A stretch of DNA of 64,000 nt, from contig NZ_CP160906.1 of the NCBI RefSeq assembly GCF_041080865.1, positions 806,001-870,000 on the forward strand, given 5' to 3'. The stretch's first letter is position 1. Every line of letters starts with the position of its first letter. Of the stretch, positions 30,274-40,484 are shown piece by piece. A program made the position numbers and the translations under genes. The notes under the pieces are model-generated. The model saw nothing but the letters and a program-made list of their open reading frames with translations. It did not search any database and had not been told where the DNA came from. The DNA is from Psychromonas sp. MME1. Lineage in GTDB: Bacteria; Pseudomonadota; Gammaproteobacteria; Enterobacterales; Psychromonadaceae.

Positions 30274-31491
30274 TTACGCTTCTAATTCTTGTACTTGCCA
30301 AGTTAAACCAATGCTTGGCATGAGTTCAAGGAAGTCATCAGGATTCAGTTGCTCAACATTAAATAAACCGACATCACGCCATTTATTTTGGAAATAAAGT
30401 AGTGCAGCTGTGATTGCAGGTACACCCGTCGTATAGGAAATAGCTTGATGCTCTACTTCGTTATAGGCTTCTTCATGGTCGCAAATGTTGTAGATAAATA
30501 TACTTTTTGCCTTGCCATCTTTTTTGCCGCGTAACCAAGTTCCGATACAAGTTTTTCCTGTATACCCTGGAGCCAACGATGTTGGGTCAGGGAGGATGGC
30601 TTTTAATACTTTTAGAGGCTCAACGGTAATGCCATCACTGGTGGTAACAGGCTCTTGGCTTAATAAGCCTATTGTACGCATCACATTGAAGTAGTTTAGA
30701 TAGTTATCTGAGAACCCCATCCAAAATTCGATACGTTTAGCGGGAATATATTCAGCCATTGAACGTACTTCATCGTGTGCCATTGAATAAACTTTTTGTT
30801 TACCAACAACTGGGAAATCAAACTCCATCATACGGCTATGGCAAGGAACACTTTTCCATTGCTTATTTTCGTAGTAGAAAGAGTCACCCATAATTTCAAG
30901 CATGTTGGTTTCAGGATCAAAATTAGTTGCAAATTTACGCCCATGATCACCCGCGTTAACATCCATAACATCAATGCTATCAATTTCATCGAATAGATGT
31001 TTGTGACCATAAGCGGCAAAGACGCTGACAACACCGGGATCAAAACCTGCGCCTAAAATACCTGTAATACCGGCTTCTTTAAAACGATCGGCAAATGCCC
31101 ATTGTGGATCATAAGCTTCAGGGACTTGTTGACCAGGGCTACAAAGATCGGTGGCAACTGAAGTATCCATATATGAGGTTTGGGTTTGTACACAAGCTTC
31201 CATGATGTTGACGTTTACGCCAGGGGGGCCTGCGTTAATGACCAAGTCTGGTTGTACTTGATTTATTAAAGCAATTAAGGCTTCAACACTGTCAGCATCA
31301 ACACTTAATGCTGCAATTTTTTTACTGGTGTCTTTTAAGTTGTTACGGCCTTTAATGGAATTAATGATTTTTTCGCATTTAGAAAACGTACGAGAAGCTA
31401 GAGTGATATCACCAAAAACATCATTATTTTGAGCGCATTTATGGGCAATAACCCATCCAACGCCGCCAGCGCCAATTTGTAAAACAGACAT
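30274..31491 (-). CDS. Carboxynorspermidine synthase/dehydrogenase (saccharopine dehydrogenase family)
   Basis: A 405-residue NADPH-dependent enzyme starting MSVLQIGAGGVGWVIAHKCA, with the GxGxxG nucleotide-binding motif. Other segments characteristic of the family are VINAGPPGVN, GAGFDPGVVSVFAAY and TGKTCIGTWLRGKKDG. It reductively condenses aspartate semialdehyde with diaminopropane (or putrescine) to carboxynorspermidine (or carboxyspermidine). It lies 2 bp downstream of ddc, so they are coupled, and feeds NspC. Confidence 0.92.
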   Translation of the reverse strand: MSVLQIGAGGVGWVIAHKCAQNNDVFGDITLASRTFSKCEKIINSIKGRNNLKDTSKKIAALSVDADSVEALIALINQVQPDLVINAGPPGVNVNIMEACVQTQTSYMDTSVATDLCSPGQQVPEAYDPQWAFADRFKEAGITGILGAGFDPGVVSVFAAYGHKHLFDEIDSIDVMDVNAGDHGRKFATNFDPETNMLEIMGDSFYYENKQWKSVPCHSRMMEFDFPVVGKQKVYSMAHDEVRSMAEYIPAKRIEFWMGFSDNYLNYFNVMRTIGLLSQEPVTTSDGITVEPLKVLKAILPDPTSLAPGYTGKTCIGTWLRGKKDGKAKSIFIYNICDHEEAYNEVEHQAISYTTGVPAITAALLYFQNKWRDVGLFNVEQLNPDDFLELMPSIGLTWQVQELEA

Positions 31492-31493
31492 AA

Positions 31494-32984
31494 TTATAAA
31501 GCCTTTCCTGTAAGTAAAGCAGCGTGAGATTCAATTTTTAAGAATAAAGAATCAAAATCGCTTAAATTTAAACACGGGTTTAATAAAGTAAATTTCAAGT
31601 AGAGTTTACCATCTACCTTAGTTTCAGCAACCACCGCTGCACCAGTGGTTAGAAGTTGTAAGCGAAGCGTTTGATGTAATACATTGAACTCTTGATCGTT
31701 CAATGTGCCTTGATAACGGTCACTTAAACGGAATAGCACGGTTGATAATAAAGGGTCACAACACAATTCAAAATTCTCATTTTGTTTAACCTTTTCAGCA
31801 ACTTGCCCGGTTAATTCGAGTAGTTTATCGTACATCTCACCGAGTGTATCAGCGCCAACTGCTTTTAATGTCATAAACATTTTTAAGGCATCAAAACGTT
31901 TTGTGGTAGCGATGCTTTTATCGACTAAATTGGGTAGCTCATCGCCTTCACGATTGAGGTAATCGGCATGGTAAAGCAAACTTTGAAAATTCGCTTTATT
32001 TTTGATTAATAACGCACCACAGCTAATTGTTTGATAGAAAAGCTTATGAAAATCAACACTAACTGAGTCTGCTAATTGGATGCCACTGAGCTTCGCTTTA
32101 TGTTTTTTACTTAACATTAATGCGCCACCATAGGCTCCATCAACATGACTCCATAATTTGTAGCGCTGAGATAAATTTACAATGCTTTCGATATCATCTA
32201 TTGCGCCATGATCCGTCGTACCTGCCGTTGCAACCACTGCAAAAGGCAATAGACCTTGAGCTAATAGGGTATCTATGGTCACCTGTAGATCATTAATATC
32301 CATCTGCCCCTGTTGATTGGTTTTTACGCAAACAACGGCTCGTTCACCCAAGCCCATTAATGAGGCTGATTTTTGCACGGTAAAATGGGTTTTATTAGAA
32401 CAGATAATACGCATTTTATGGCCATATTCTGGTAAGCCATCCTGTTGGATATTATGTGCAGAATGGTTCTTAGCAAAACAATCTCGGGCGAGTAATAGCC
32501 CCATTAGGTTGCTTTGTGTACCACCACTGGTAAAAACACCATCAGCCATATCACCCAATGTATAGGTCTTTACTAACCAATCGATAATAAATTGCTCTAG
32601 GAAAGTCGCACTAGGGGATTGATCCCATGAGTCCATCGACTGATTCAGTGATGCAATATAAAACTCTGCCAATACCGAAGCCATTAATGGCGGGGTATGT
32701 AGATGCGCAATGCAGTGAGGATGTTGCACCATCAGCGAGTTTTTAGCGATTAATTGGGTGGTCTCATTAATCACCCAATCCATTGATTCGGTTTGATCTA
32801 AGTTACTACTATAGATTGCTTTTTTTAATTCATTTGCAGGTAGCCCCGAATAGGGGCTATCGCAATCAGAGAATAAAGAATTGATCTGAGATAATACTAA
32901 AGAGGCACTTTTTTCAAAATGCGTATTATTACCAGATCCTATTTGTAAAAAATGTTCAAACCATGGTGATTGTATTGAATTCAC
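31494..32984 (-). CDS. ddc: L-2,4-diaminobutyrate decarboxylase
   Basis: A 496-residue group II PLP decarboxylase. The PLP lysine segment is SVSVDFHKLFYQ (the His-Lys pair), HVDGAYGGALML carries the Asp that contacts the pyridine nitrogen, and TSGGTQSNLMGLLLARD and TAGTTDHGAIDD are conserved loops. It makes 1,3-diaminopropane from diaminobutyrate. In Vibrio the aminotransferase and decarboxylase are fused; here they are separate genes 4 bp apart, as in Acinetobacter-type dat-ddc pairs. Confidence 0.92.
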   Translation of the reverse strand: MNSIQSPWFEHFLQIGSGNNTHFEKSASLVLSQINSLFSDCDSPYSGLPANELKKAIYSSNLDQTESMDWVINETTQLIAKNSLMVQHPHCIAHLHTPPLMASVLAEFYIASLNQSMDSWDQSPSATFLEQFIIDWLVKTYTLGDMADGVFTSGGTQSNLMGLLLARDCFAKNHSAHNIQQDGLPEYGHKMRIICSNKTHFTVQKSASLMGLGERAVVCVKTNQQGQMDINDLQVTIDTLLAQGLLPFAVVATAGTTDHGAIDDIESIVNLSQRYKLWSHVDGAYGGALMLSKKHKAKLSGIQLADSVSVDFHKLFYQTISCGALLIKNKANFQSLLYHADYLNREGDELPNLVDKSIATTKRFDALKMFMTLKAVGADTLGEMYDKLLELTGQVAEKVKQNENFELCCDPLLSTVLFRLSDRYQGTLNDQEFNVLHQTLRLQLLTTGAAVVAETKVDGKLYLKFTLLNPCLNLSDFDSLFLKIESHAALLTGKAL

Positions 32985-32988
32985 TATA

Positions 32989-34395
32989 TTAACCCTGTGT
33001 ACTTGCTACGGCTTGTTTGATTGTCTCTGCGACAAAGTTAATTTGTGTTTCGCTGATGATTAATGGCGGTAAAAAGCGTAATACAGCACCATTACGTCCA
33101 CCTTTTTCAATAATTAATCCGCGTTCTAATGCTGCTCGTTGAATTTTGATCGCTCGTGCTGGATCGCTAACAGGGCGACCAAGGGGATCAAATTCACCTG
33201 CTTTGACTATTTCAATACCACACATTAAACCTCTGCCACGCACCTCAGCAATACAATCACTGCTAACTTGTATTTCACGCAATAATGAACGTAATTGTTT
33301 ACCACGTTGCATTGCATTATCGGTTAAATTATCTCGTTCAATAATCTCTAATGTCTTTGCGCCAGTTGCCATCGCTAACTGGTTACCACGGAAGGTGCCT
33401 GTATGTTCGCCAGCATTCCAACAATCGAATTTTTTATTGTAAAGAAGGATCGACATTGGCATGCCGCCACCAATCGCTTTGGATAGGATTAAAATATCAG
33501 GCTCAATGCCTGATTCCTCAAAGGCAAAGTTATCACCAGTGCGGCCTACACCACATTGAATCTCATCAAAAATTAATAAGATACCATGCTCTGTGGTAAT
33601 GCGGCGCAGTTCTTTTAACCAAAAAGCAGGAGCGGGAATAACACCACCTTCACCTTGAACTGGTTCGACAATTATCGCAGCGGGTTTAGTAATACCGCTT
33701 TCATCATCACTAAGTACTGATTCAATGTAGCGGAGACTCTGTTTTGCACCTTCATCACCCCCTAATCCGAAAGTACAACGTAAGCTATATGGAAAAGGTA
33801 AGAAATGAACATCGGACATGAGTCCTGTACGGCGGTTTTTAGCACCAAGGTTACCCGTTAAGGCTAACGATCCGTTTGTCATACCATGATATGCGCCATG
33901 AAAAGACATCATGGTGTTGCGTTTGGTATAGAGCTTCGCTAATTTTATTGCCGCTTCGACTGCATCAGCGCCAGACGGTCCACAAAATTGAATGTGTGCA
34001 TTTTTAGCAAAATTTGTAGGTAAAAATTTCATGACTGATTTAATGAAATGATCTTTTGCTGGAGTCGTAATATCTAACGTTTGATAAGGAACGCCTTGAT
34101 TAATATGGTTAATCATTACTTGATTAATTTCACTGTGGTTATAACCAAGAGGCAGTGCACCAGCGCCAGCAAGGCAGTCTAAATAAACTTGTCCTTTAGT
34201 ATCTTCAATAATTACTCCACGTGTATTTTTTATCGCAATAGGCAAACGTCGTGGATAAGAGCGAACTTCCGACTCATAATGTTCCTGACTCAATAAAATA
34301 TTATCAGGTGTTAAATCGTATAATTCTTTTACGACTGGGATCTCTTGATCATTTGAAAGAGTAGAATTTGTAGCTATATTGAGAACGTTGTTCAT
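32989..34395 (-). CDS. dat: L-2,4-diaminobutyrate:2-oxoglutarate 4-aminotransferase
   Basis: A 468-residue class III aminotransferase. Conserved stretches include LAGAGALPLGYNHSEIN, CGPSGADAVEAAIKLAK, SFHGAYHGMTNGSLALTG, EPVQGEGGV, FDEIQCGVGRTGD and the PLP-lysine segment ILSKAIGGGMPMS. It makes diaminobutyrate from aspartate semialdehyde, the first step of the norspermidine route encoded by this operon. AGGGG lies 7 nt before the ATG. Its upstream region holds a small ORF with a strong ribosome-binding site (34508-34606) in the same direction. Confidence 0.93.
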   Translation of the reverse strand: MNNVLNIATNSTLSNDQEIPVVKELYDLTPDNILLSQEHYESEVRSYPRRLPIAIKNTRGVIIEDTKGQVYLDCLAGAGALPLGYNHSEINQVMINHINQGVPYQTLDITTPAKDHFIKSVMKFLPTNFAKNAHIQFCGPSGADAVEAAIKLAKLYTKRNTMMSFHGAYHGMTNGSLALTGNLGAKNRRTGLMSDVHFLPFPYSLRCTFGLGGDEGAKQSLRYIESVLSDDESGITKPAAIIVEPVQGEGGVIPAPAFWLKELRRITTEHGILLIFDEIQCGVGRTGDNFAFEESGIEPDILILSKAIGGGMPMSILLYNKKFDCWNAGEHTGTFRGNQLAMATGAKTLEIIERDNLTDNAMQRGKQLRSLLREIQVSSDCIAEVRGRGLMCGIEIVKAGEFDPLGRPVSDPARAIKIQRAALERGLIIEKGGRNGAVLRFLPPLIISETQINFVAETIKQAVASTQG

Positions 34396-34507
34396 GGCGA
34401 ACCCCTATAAAAAGGTTATGGTATAAAAGTTGAATGTTATTATGCGCAATACCACATTGAAGCTCACTGCTGCAATTTTAGTAAAGGCTTACGGTTGTGC
34501 GTGGAGT

Positions 34508-34606
34508 TCAAGGCTCTGTTGCGTAGTGTGCAAAAATTTTATATGTAGTTAATAACTTAAAATACACCAAGTTTACGGCGAGATTGATGGATAATAATAA
34601 AAACAT
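34508..34606 (-). CDS. Small upstream ORF (32 residues) preceding dat
   Basis: TAAGGAGC stands 8 nt before the ATG at 34606. The 32-codon ORF encodes a peptide with a hydrophobic N-terminus (MFLLLSINLAVNLVYFKLLT) and the end KIFAHYATEP, stopping 112 nt before dat. Such placement before polyamine genes recalls the ornithine-sensing leader ORF of speF in enterobacteria, but there is no sequence similarity that I can claim. It might also be a small membrane peptide. Function unknown. Confidence 0.45.
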   Translation of the reverse strand: MFLLLSINLAVNLVYFKLLTTYKIFAHYATEP

Positions 34607-34914
34607 AATATCGCGCTCCTTATTGTATAAAAGTGGGTAATTATTCAAATGAATGATTATTAAAGCGGCGCATTTTATCATCGATTTCTATAGTGGCAAG
34701 TGTAATATTTAATTTAAATAACGACTTTTCATTAAGCTGTTGAACTTAAATGGTTTATTTTTACTTTTGTGTGAAAAGTAATCGTTGTTTTTTGTTTGAT
34801 TAATTTCGCTTTTTGATATGAGCTAAACCCCAATTATATCGACTCTTGCTATCGAATTTGTCGATATTCTGCTAAAGTTGCGGCAATAATCATATTAAAT
34901 TATAAGGGCTGAGT
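34607..34914. other. Intergenic region between divergent dat operon and two-component genes
   Basis: About 300 bp, AT-rich. It carries the promoter(s) of the dat operon and its upstream ORF on the minus strand and of the response regulator on the plus strand. I could not assign convincing -35/-10 pairs or an operator. Confidence 0.4.
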
Positions 34915-35637
34915 GTGATCCAAAATAAGCAAATTTTAGTCGTTGATGATGATCAAGCTATTCGTGAATTATTAGCTGAATATCTATCTAAAAATAATTT
35001 TTCAGTGATAACAGCCCATGATGGCATAGAGATGGATGGGCATCTCTTAACCTGTCAGCCTGATATTATTATCTTAGATATTATGCTACCTGGTGATGAT
35101 GGTTTTGCGCTGTGTCAACGTATTCGGCAAACTTCTAGTGTTCCGATTATAATGTTAACGGCTAACTCTGATGAAATGGACCGTGTCCTTGGCTTAGAGA
35201 TTGGTGCCGATGATTACATTGCTAAACCATTTAGCCCGCGTGAATTACTTGCTCGTATCAAAGCATTATTAAGGCGTACTAATTTTGCTAAAGAGTCCCT
35301 GAAAACACCAGAGAATAAGCGCTATGTAGCATTTGCAAATTGGACATTAGATACATTGCAACATAATTTAATCGATAAAAATGACAATGTAACTAGTTTG
35401 ACTGGCGCGGATTTTCAACTATTAATGTTGTTTTTGACTCATCCTAATACTGCTATTTCGCGAGATCAAATTAGCCAAGCTCTGCATGGACGAGATGCAT
35501 TTGCTAATGAACGGGGAATTGATGTGCATTTAAGTCGTTTGCGTCAATGTTTAGGCGATGATGCCAAAGCGCCTACGATGATCAAAACAGTACGTGGTGC
35601 GGGTTATGTCTTTATTGCTGAATTACATGACAATTAA
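34915..35637 (+). CDS. OmpR-family response regulator (GltR-like)
   Basis: A 240-residue regulator: receiver domain (phospho-acceptor D55 in DIIILDIMLPGDDGF, acidic pocket in VVDDDQA, switch residues in MLTANSD, conserved K in AKPFSPRELL) and a C-terminal winged helix (RGIDVHLSRLRQCLGDD, IKTVRGAGYVF). The GTG start has AGGG 8 nt upstream. It is 12 bp from the kinase gene. The operon then has a sugar-binding protein, and ptsG follows on the other strand, so control of glucose uptake is an attractive inference, similar to the GltR/GtrS pair of Pseudomonas. Confidence 0.88.
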   Translation: MIQNKQILVVDDDQAIRELLAEYLSKNNFSVITAHDGIEMDGHLLTCQPDIIILDIMLPGDDGFALCQRIRQTSSVPIIMLTANSDEMDRVLGLEIGADDYIAKPFSPRELLARIKALLRRTNFAKESLKTPENKRYVAFANWTLDTLQHNLIDKNDNVTSLTGADFQLLMLFLTHPNTAISRDQISQALHGRDAFANERGIDVHLSRLRQCLGDDAKAPTMIKTVRGAGYVFIAELHDN

Positions 35638-35649
35638 TTACAAGACTAA

Positions 35650-37092
35650 ATGATGAATTATGCCCGCTTTATTTTTCGCTCACTAATTTCTCGGATGTTA
35701 TTACTGACCATGTTTTCTGTGATTGTTGCACAAATATGTAGCAGTTATTTTTTGGTTCATCAATTTGCCGAAAGTGAAGAAAAAACTGTTTTGCTGAATG
35801 CGAATAATTTAGCTGAAAATGCATTAAGCACTATCTCCTTCTTTCAAAATTTGCCATTGCAATACCGACACTTAGTCCTACAACAGTTACGAGATTTAGG
35901 TGGAAGTCGCTTTTTTGTCTCTTTAAACAGTGAAAAAATAGAAGTTAATCCCATTGCTGATAGCATATTAAAAACGCGTGTTATTAATACGGTGCACGAT
36001 GTATTAAGGCGTCGAATCGATGCAAAAAAGAAACTTGAAATCGAATTTTCTCATCCCGATGATCTCCATGTATTAAAAAATGATATTTTACTTAAGGATC
36101 TTCCTCCTTCGTGGGGAGCTTATTCGCTCATAATACCCACGGTCAAACCGCCTATTTTAGTACTGCAGATCGAGATTGCTGAACGTGAATGGTTATATTT
36201 AGCGGCTATTTTGCCCCCACCTTATCTGTTAATTGATAAATCAATTATTACTGCTGAGCAGCTTATCACACTGATATTTACTACTGCATTTGTACTTATT
36301 TTTATCTATTTGCTTTTTTACTGGCAAACCAAACCGCTTAAACAGCTTGCCAAGGCGGTTTCTGAAATGAGCATTGACCTTGAACAGGCGCCTCTTAAAG
36401 AAGAAGGTGCATCAGAGATTGTTGTTGCGACTCAAGCTTTTAATCGTATGCAGCAAAAATTACAGCGTTATATTGGTGATAGAGAAGTGTTATTTCGCTC
36501 TATTTCCCATGATCTTAAAACACCGATAACACGTTTACGACTACGTGCAGAATTACTTGATAATGAGCAACAAACAGAAGCATTTAATCATGATTTAGAT
36601 GACTTAGAGATGCTAGTGAAAGGTGCGTTACAGACGGTAAAAGATACTGATATTCATGAAAACACTCAGCCCGTGAATATTGTTAAATTGTTAGAGCAAA
36701 TCAGTAGTTCACAACCAGAACAAATTAAAATATTGGCACCGGATAATTGTGCTTTATATCGAGGTAAACCTTTGGCTTTAAAACGTTGTTTATCAAATTT
36801 GATTGATAATGGTGTTAAGTATGGCAATAGAGTTGAAGTGCTGGTGATCGATAGTAATGCAAATCTACAAATTGTTATTCAAGATAATGGTCCAGGTATA
36901 CCGGCTGATGAGTTAGAGCGTATTTTTACACCGTACCGTCGCCTACATAATGATCAGGAAGGATATGGGTTGGGATTAGGGATTTCAAGAAATATTATTC
37001 ATGCTCATAGCGGACAATTGCATTTACTTAATCGCCATAATGGCGGTTTGGAAGTGATTATTACCTTACCTCGGATTTATAAATCAGCATAG
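35650..37092 (+). CDS. Sensor histidine kinase
   Basis: A 480-residue kinase. An N-terminal membrane helix (residues 12-35), a periplasmic sensor region (about 36-200), a second helix (about 205-224), a HAMP domain, the H-box with H287 in RSISHDLKTPITRLR, and an ATPase domain with NLIDNGVKYG, DNGPGIPADE and GLGLGISRNII. It is the partner of the preceding regulator. Its periplasmic part may interact with the binding protein encoded 13 bp downstream. Confidence 0.9.
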   Translation: MMNYARFIFRSLISRMLLLTMFSVIVAQICSSYFLVHQFAESEEKTVLLNANNLAENALSTISFFQNLPLQYRHLVLQQLRDLGGSRFFVSLNSEKIEVNPIADSILKTRVINTVHDVLRRRIDAKKKLEIEFSHPDDLHVLKNDILLKDLPPSWGAYSLIIPTVKPPILVLQIEIAEREWLYLAAILPPPYLLIDKSIITAEQLITLIFTTAFVLIFIYLLFYWQTKPLKQLAKAVSEMSIDLEQAPLKEEGASEIVVATQAFNRMQQKLQRYIGDREVLFRSISHDLKTPITRLRLRAELLDNEQQTEAFNHDLDDLEMLVKGALQTVKDTDIHENTQPVNIVKLLEQISSSQPEQIKILAPDNCALYRGKPLALKRCLSNLIDNGVKYGNRVEVLVIDSNANLQIVIQDNGPGIPADELERIFTPYRRLHNDQEGYGLGLGISRNIIHAHSGQLHLLNRHNGGLEVIITLPRIYKSA

Positions 37093-37105
37093 CTAAGCTG
37101 ACTCT

Positions 37106-38349
37106 ATGGAAATCGATATGCTAAAAAATAGTATGCTTATTCTTACTCTTGCTATGTCACAACCTGTTTTTGCAGCCTCTTTAGAAGTGCTCCATTGGTG
37201 GACTGCTGAAGGAGAGGTGCAATCACAGCTAATACTCAAAAAAGCATTAGCCGAAAAAGATATAAAATGGCAGAGTTTTGCCATCACCGGTGAGGGGGAG
37301 ATAGTGCCTTACGCGTGTTACAAATGCGTTCATTATCGGGTACCCCCCCCGATGCAGCACAGATAAAAGGCCCTGATATCGGAGAGTGGGCAAAAGTGGG
37401 GATGTTGGAGAATATTGACACGTTAATAAACACTTCAAACTGGCCCAATATTATGCCTAAGGTGGTTAGAAATACCGTGACATTCGATGGAAATTATATG
37501 GCTGTTCCCATTAATGTACACCGGGTCAATTGGTTATGGTTAAATAAAAAAATATTCAAAGAGCTTAAACTAGCTATACCACAAACATGGGATGAATTTT
37601 TTACCGTAGCCGATAAAATTAAAGCCGCTGGTTATTTACCTTTAGCCCTAGGTGGAACTGCTTGGCAAGATGCGTTGATCTTTGAATCAATGGCTCTCTC
37701 TATTTTAGGGCCAGAAAAATACATTAAGGCCTTTGTTGACTTTGATGAATCCGTCTTGAATTCTCCTGAAATGGTTGTTGTATTTGAAAAATTCAAAGGG
37801 CTATCCGCTTATACAGATAAATCCATCGTAGATAAAGACTGGTATTATGCTAGTCAATTAATTGCAACGGATCAAGCGGCCATGCAATTTATGGGGGATT
37901 GGGCTAAAGGGATGTGGCAAGCTAAGGGGAAAACTGCGATGGTTGATTATCTCTGTGTAGATGTACCGGAAAGTAAGGGGCTCTATAGTTATAATATCGA
38001 CAGTTTTGTGATGTTTGATAAATACGCTATTTTACCGAAAAATAATGTGCAAATTTTATTTTCAGAAATACTCTTATCTAAAAAATTTCAACTTGAATTC
38101 AACCTCAGTAAAGGTTCTATTCCTATTCGCAATGACATTGATATGAGCAATTTTGATCAATGTTCACAAAAATCCTACGCTGACTTTAAAAGTAGCACTT
38201 TAGTGCCTTCATTTACGCAAAACTTAGCAACAACAAGTCAAGTACAGCACATAATGATACAGATAATTAGTAATTACTTTAATGATCCCGATGCGCAAGC
38301 AGAAGAAACGGTTAGGTTACTTTCATTAGCTATTCATGCGATGCATTAA
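37106..38349 (+). pseudogene. Sugar ABC-type substrate-binding protein (glucose-like), one frameshift
   Basis: The first frame (37106-37366) has the signal peptide (ending at QPVFAAS) and LEVLHWWTAEGEVQ; the rest is in the -1 frame from about 37300 to 38349. Adding one G to G5 at 37294-37298 restores ITGEGGDSALRVLQMRSLSG. The rest, including PPDAAQIKGPDIGEWA, AVPINVHRVNWLWLNKKIF, QFMGDWAKGMW and YSYNIDSFVMF, resembles the glucose-binding GtsA type. No permease or ATPase genes are near, so it may be a sensory partner of the two-component system upstream. The lesion may be a sequencing error. Confidence 0.82.
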
Positions 38350-38614
38350 TCCCTGCTCATCAGTATTTAACCTACATTAATGGCTAAAATAATAGATAGC
38401 GGTTTGCATTCAATTGTAATAGCTTGCTATTGCATTGCGGCACGCTTTTTAAAGCTATTTCTTTCATTATAAGATCTAGTTAGATTGAGTAATAGATGGG
38501 GGAATATAGTGTGATTCAAGTGGATTTGATCAATGGTAAAAAGACGCTAATAACAGAAGAGGGGGAAGTAGAAGTCTATTAGCGATGTTACTGCTGTTTA
38601 TCCTTCTACTTTGA
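38350..38614. other. Intergenic region between binding protein and ptsG terminator
   Basis: About 265 bp with no convincing gene. A 28-codon frame from an ATG at 38496 exists but lacks a ribosome-binding site. Confidence 0.4.
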
Positions 38615-38638
38615 AAGGGCTAGTAATGACTAGCCCTT
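38615..38638 (-). terminator. Terminator of ptsG
   Basis: AAGGGCTAGT (38615-38624), loop AATG, and ACTAGCCCTT (38629-38638): a 10-bp perfect stem 10 bp after the ptsG stop, with a short T run on the minus strand. It may also end the plus-strand transcript. Confidence 0.7.
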
Positions 38639-38647
38639 AATTATTGA

Positions 38648-40060
38648 TTAACGAGACATGTATTGTTCCATGTCTGTTTTCAAGTTATCAGATTTAGTAC
38701 CGAAGATAGCTTGAACACCGTTACCAGATACTACCACACCAGCAGCACCTAGTTTTTTAAGTTCAGCTTTATCAACTAGTTCAATATCTTTAACTGTAAT
38801 ACGTAGGCGAGTGATACATGCATCTAGATTTTCAATATTCGCTTTACCACCGAATGCAGCTGTTAGAAGAATAGCCATTTCAGTACTACCGACTTGCACT
38901 TCTTCTTCTGCTTCTTCGTCTTCACGACCAGGTGTTTTAAGGTTAAATTGAGCGATTACAACACGGAAAATAGTGTAGTAAATAGCCGCATAACAAAGAC
39001 CAAGTGCAGGGAACCACCAGAATTTAACTGAATTACTAGATAAAACAACAAAGTCAATTAAACCGTGTGAGAATGACGTACCGTGTACCATTCCAAGCAT
39101 ATTTGTCATAAAGAATGCTGTACCAGCTAGTAAAGCATGGATTGCATATAACAAAGGCGCTACGAATAGGAAAGAGAATTCAATTGGCTCTGTAATACCT
39201 GTTAGGAAAGAAGTTAACGCGGCTGATGCCATGATACCCATTACTTTAACGCGGTTTTCTGGTTTAGCCGAATGTGCAATTGCGATAGCCGCAGCAGGTA
39301 GACCGTACATTTTAAACATGTAGCCACCAGCAAGTTGACCAAAACCATTACCTGCAGCACGAGTTGCTTCGTCAGCTGATAAGTAACAAGTTAAGATACC
39401 GTGTAGTTCTTTACCTGCAACGTTTGTACAACTACCCGCTTCAAAGAAGAAAGGTACATTCCAGATATGGTGTAAACCAAATGGAATTAAAGAACGCTCA
39501 ACAATACCGTAGATAGTAAATGCAAGTTCAGGATTTTGATCTGCCGCCCAGTGAGAGAATGTTCCGATGACAGACCCAATTGGAGGCCAAACAATCGATA
39601 AAATCGCACCCATGATGATAGCACTAAGACCTGTCAAAATTGGAACAGCACGTTTACCCGCAAAGAAACCTAAATAGTCAGGTAGTTTGATTTGGAAGAA
39701 GCGATTAAACATATACGCCGCAATACCACCAGCGATGATACCGCCTAAGACACCAGTATCGGCACCCGGTGCAAGTACTTCAACTGTTTTCATCATGATG
39801 AAATAACCAACAGCCGCAGCAAGGCCAGCTACACCATCATTTTTAGTGAAACCTAGGGCAACACCAATGGCAAATAAAAGCGCCATATTACCAAATACTG
39901 CACCACCAGCCTGTTCCATTAATTGAGAAACAACTTCAGGTAGAAGGCTAAATTTAGCTGCACCAACACCCAGTAAAATACCGGCGATTGGCAGTACTGA
40001 TACAGGAAGCATTAATGACTTCCCTACTTTTTGTAAACTTCCGAATAAATTCATGAACAA
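38648..40060 (-). CDS. ptsG: PTS glucose-specific EIICB component
   Basis: 470 residues: an EIIC membrane domain of about 380 residues starting with [20 protein letters not shown], including LVPFGLHH-like [17 protein letters not shown], the substrate motif [10 protein letters not shown] and [10 protein letters not shown]; then a linker ([12 protein letters not shown]) and an EIIB domain with the phospho-cysteine C415 in [13 protein letters not shown] and [14 protein letters not shown]. It imports and phosphorylates glucose, taking phosphate from EIIA-Glc encoded elsewhere. Very close to E. coli PtsG throughout. GGAGAG precedes the ATG. Confidence 0.95.
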   Translation of the reverse strand: MFMNLFGSLQKVGKSLMLPVSVLPIAGILLGVGAAKFSLLPEVVSQLMEQAGGAVFGNMALLFAIGVALGFTKNDGVAGLAAAVGYFIMMKTVEVLAPGADTGVLGGIIAGGIAAYMFNRFFQIKLPDYLGFFAGKRAVPILTGLSAIIMGAILSIVWPPIGSVIGTFSHWAADQNPELAFTIYGIVERSLIPFGLHHIWNVPFFFEAGSCTNVAGKELHGILTCYLSADEATRAAGNGFGQLAGGYMFKMYGLPAAAIAIAHSAKPENRVKVMGIMASAALTSFLTGITEPIEFSFLFVAPLLYAIHALLAGTAFFMTNMLGMVHGTSFSHGLIDFVVLSSNSVKFWWFPALGLCYAAIYYTIFRVVIAQFNLKTPGREDEEAEEEVQVGSTEMAILLTAAFGGKANIENLDACITRLRITVKDIELVDKAELKKLGAAGVVVSGNGVQAIFGTKSDNLKTDMEQYMSR

Positions 40061-40433
40061 CTCTCCATTAGGTTTATTTGTTCGTTGCGAGGTTAGTAAC
40101 CAGGTTAACTAAATACTTATTTACCTTATTACTACTTAACATGAATAATAGTTAGATTGTTAATGTTAAGTAACATTTGAAGTAAGCAAATATCTAATAT
40201 TTTTGTCTAAAATTGAATGTTTCTTCAATTCAAGTGAGACAAGTATATACAAGAAAAAATTATTTTTCGTGATGGAATCATCATATTTTTCGGTATGTTA
40301 GCCATGCTTACACTTGCTTACATAACTTGCAGTTGTGTTACGTTCTGTTACAAATATGGAGGGGTCTTGTTGCTTTATTTTTTATTATTTTATGATTGTT
40401 GTTGCTGGAGTTGATTTAATTTGTAACAAATAA
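40061..40433. other. ptsG upstream region
   Basis: About 370 bp, AT-rich, holding the ptsG promoter on the minus strand. I looked for a CRP site and found no good TGTGA-N6-TCACA match. No supported ORF. Confidence 0.4.
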
Positions 40434-40477
40434 ATTGCTAACCATGCATAATTTTAATCATTCGAATGGTTAGCAAT
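40434..40477 (-). terminator. Hairpin after dbpA
   Basis: ATTGCTAACCAT at 40434-40445 and its complement at 40466-40477: a perfect 12-bp stem with a 20-nt loop, 8 bp after the dbpA stop on the minus strand, followed by a T-rich stretch. Confidence 0.6.
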
Positions 40478-40484
40478 GATAATT

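Noticed and set aside
38496-38582. 28-codon ORF between the sugar-binding protein and ptsG
   Set aside because: The peptide looks protein-like, but there is no ribosome-binding site before the ATG and no other support.
40061-40484. CRP site upstream of ptsG
   Set aside because: The best match has incorrect spacing and mismatches in the core.
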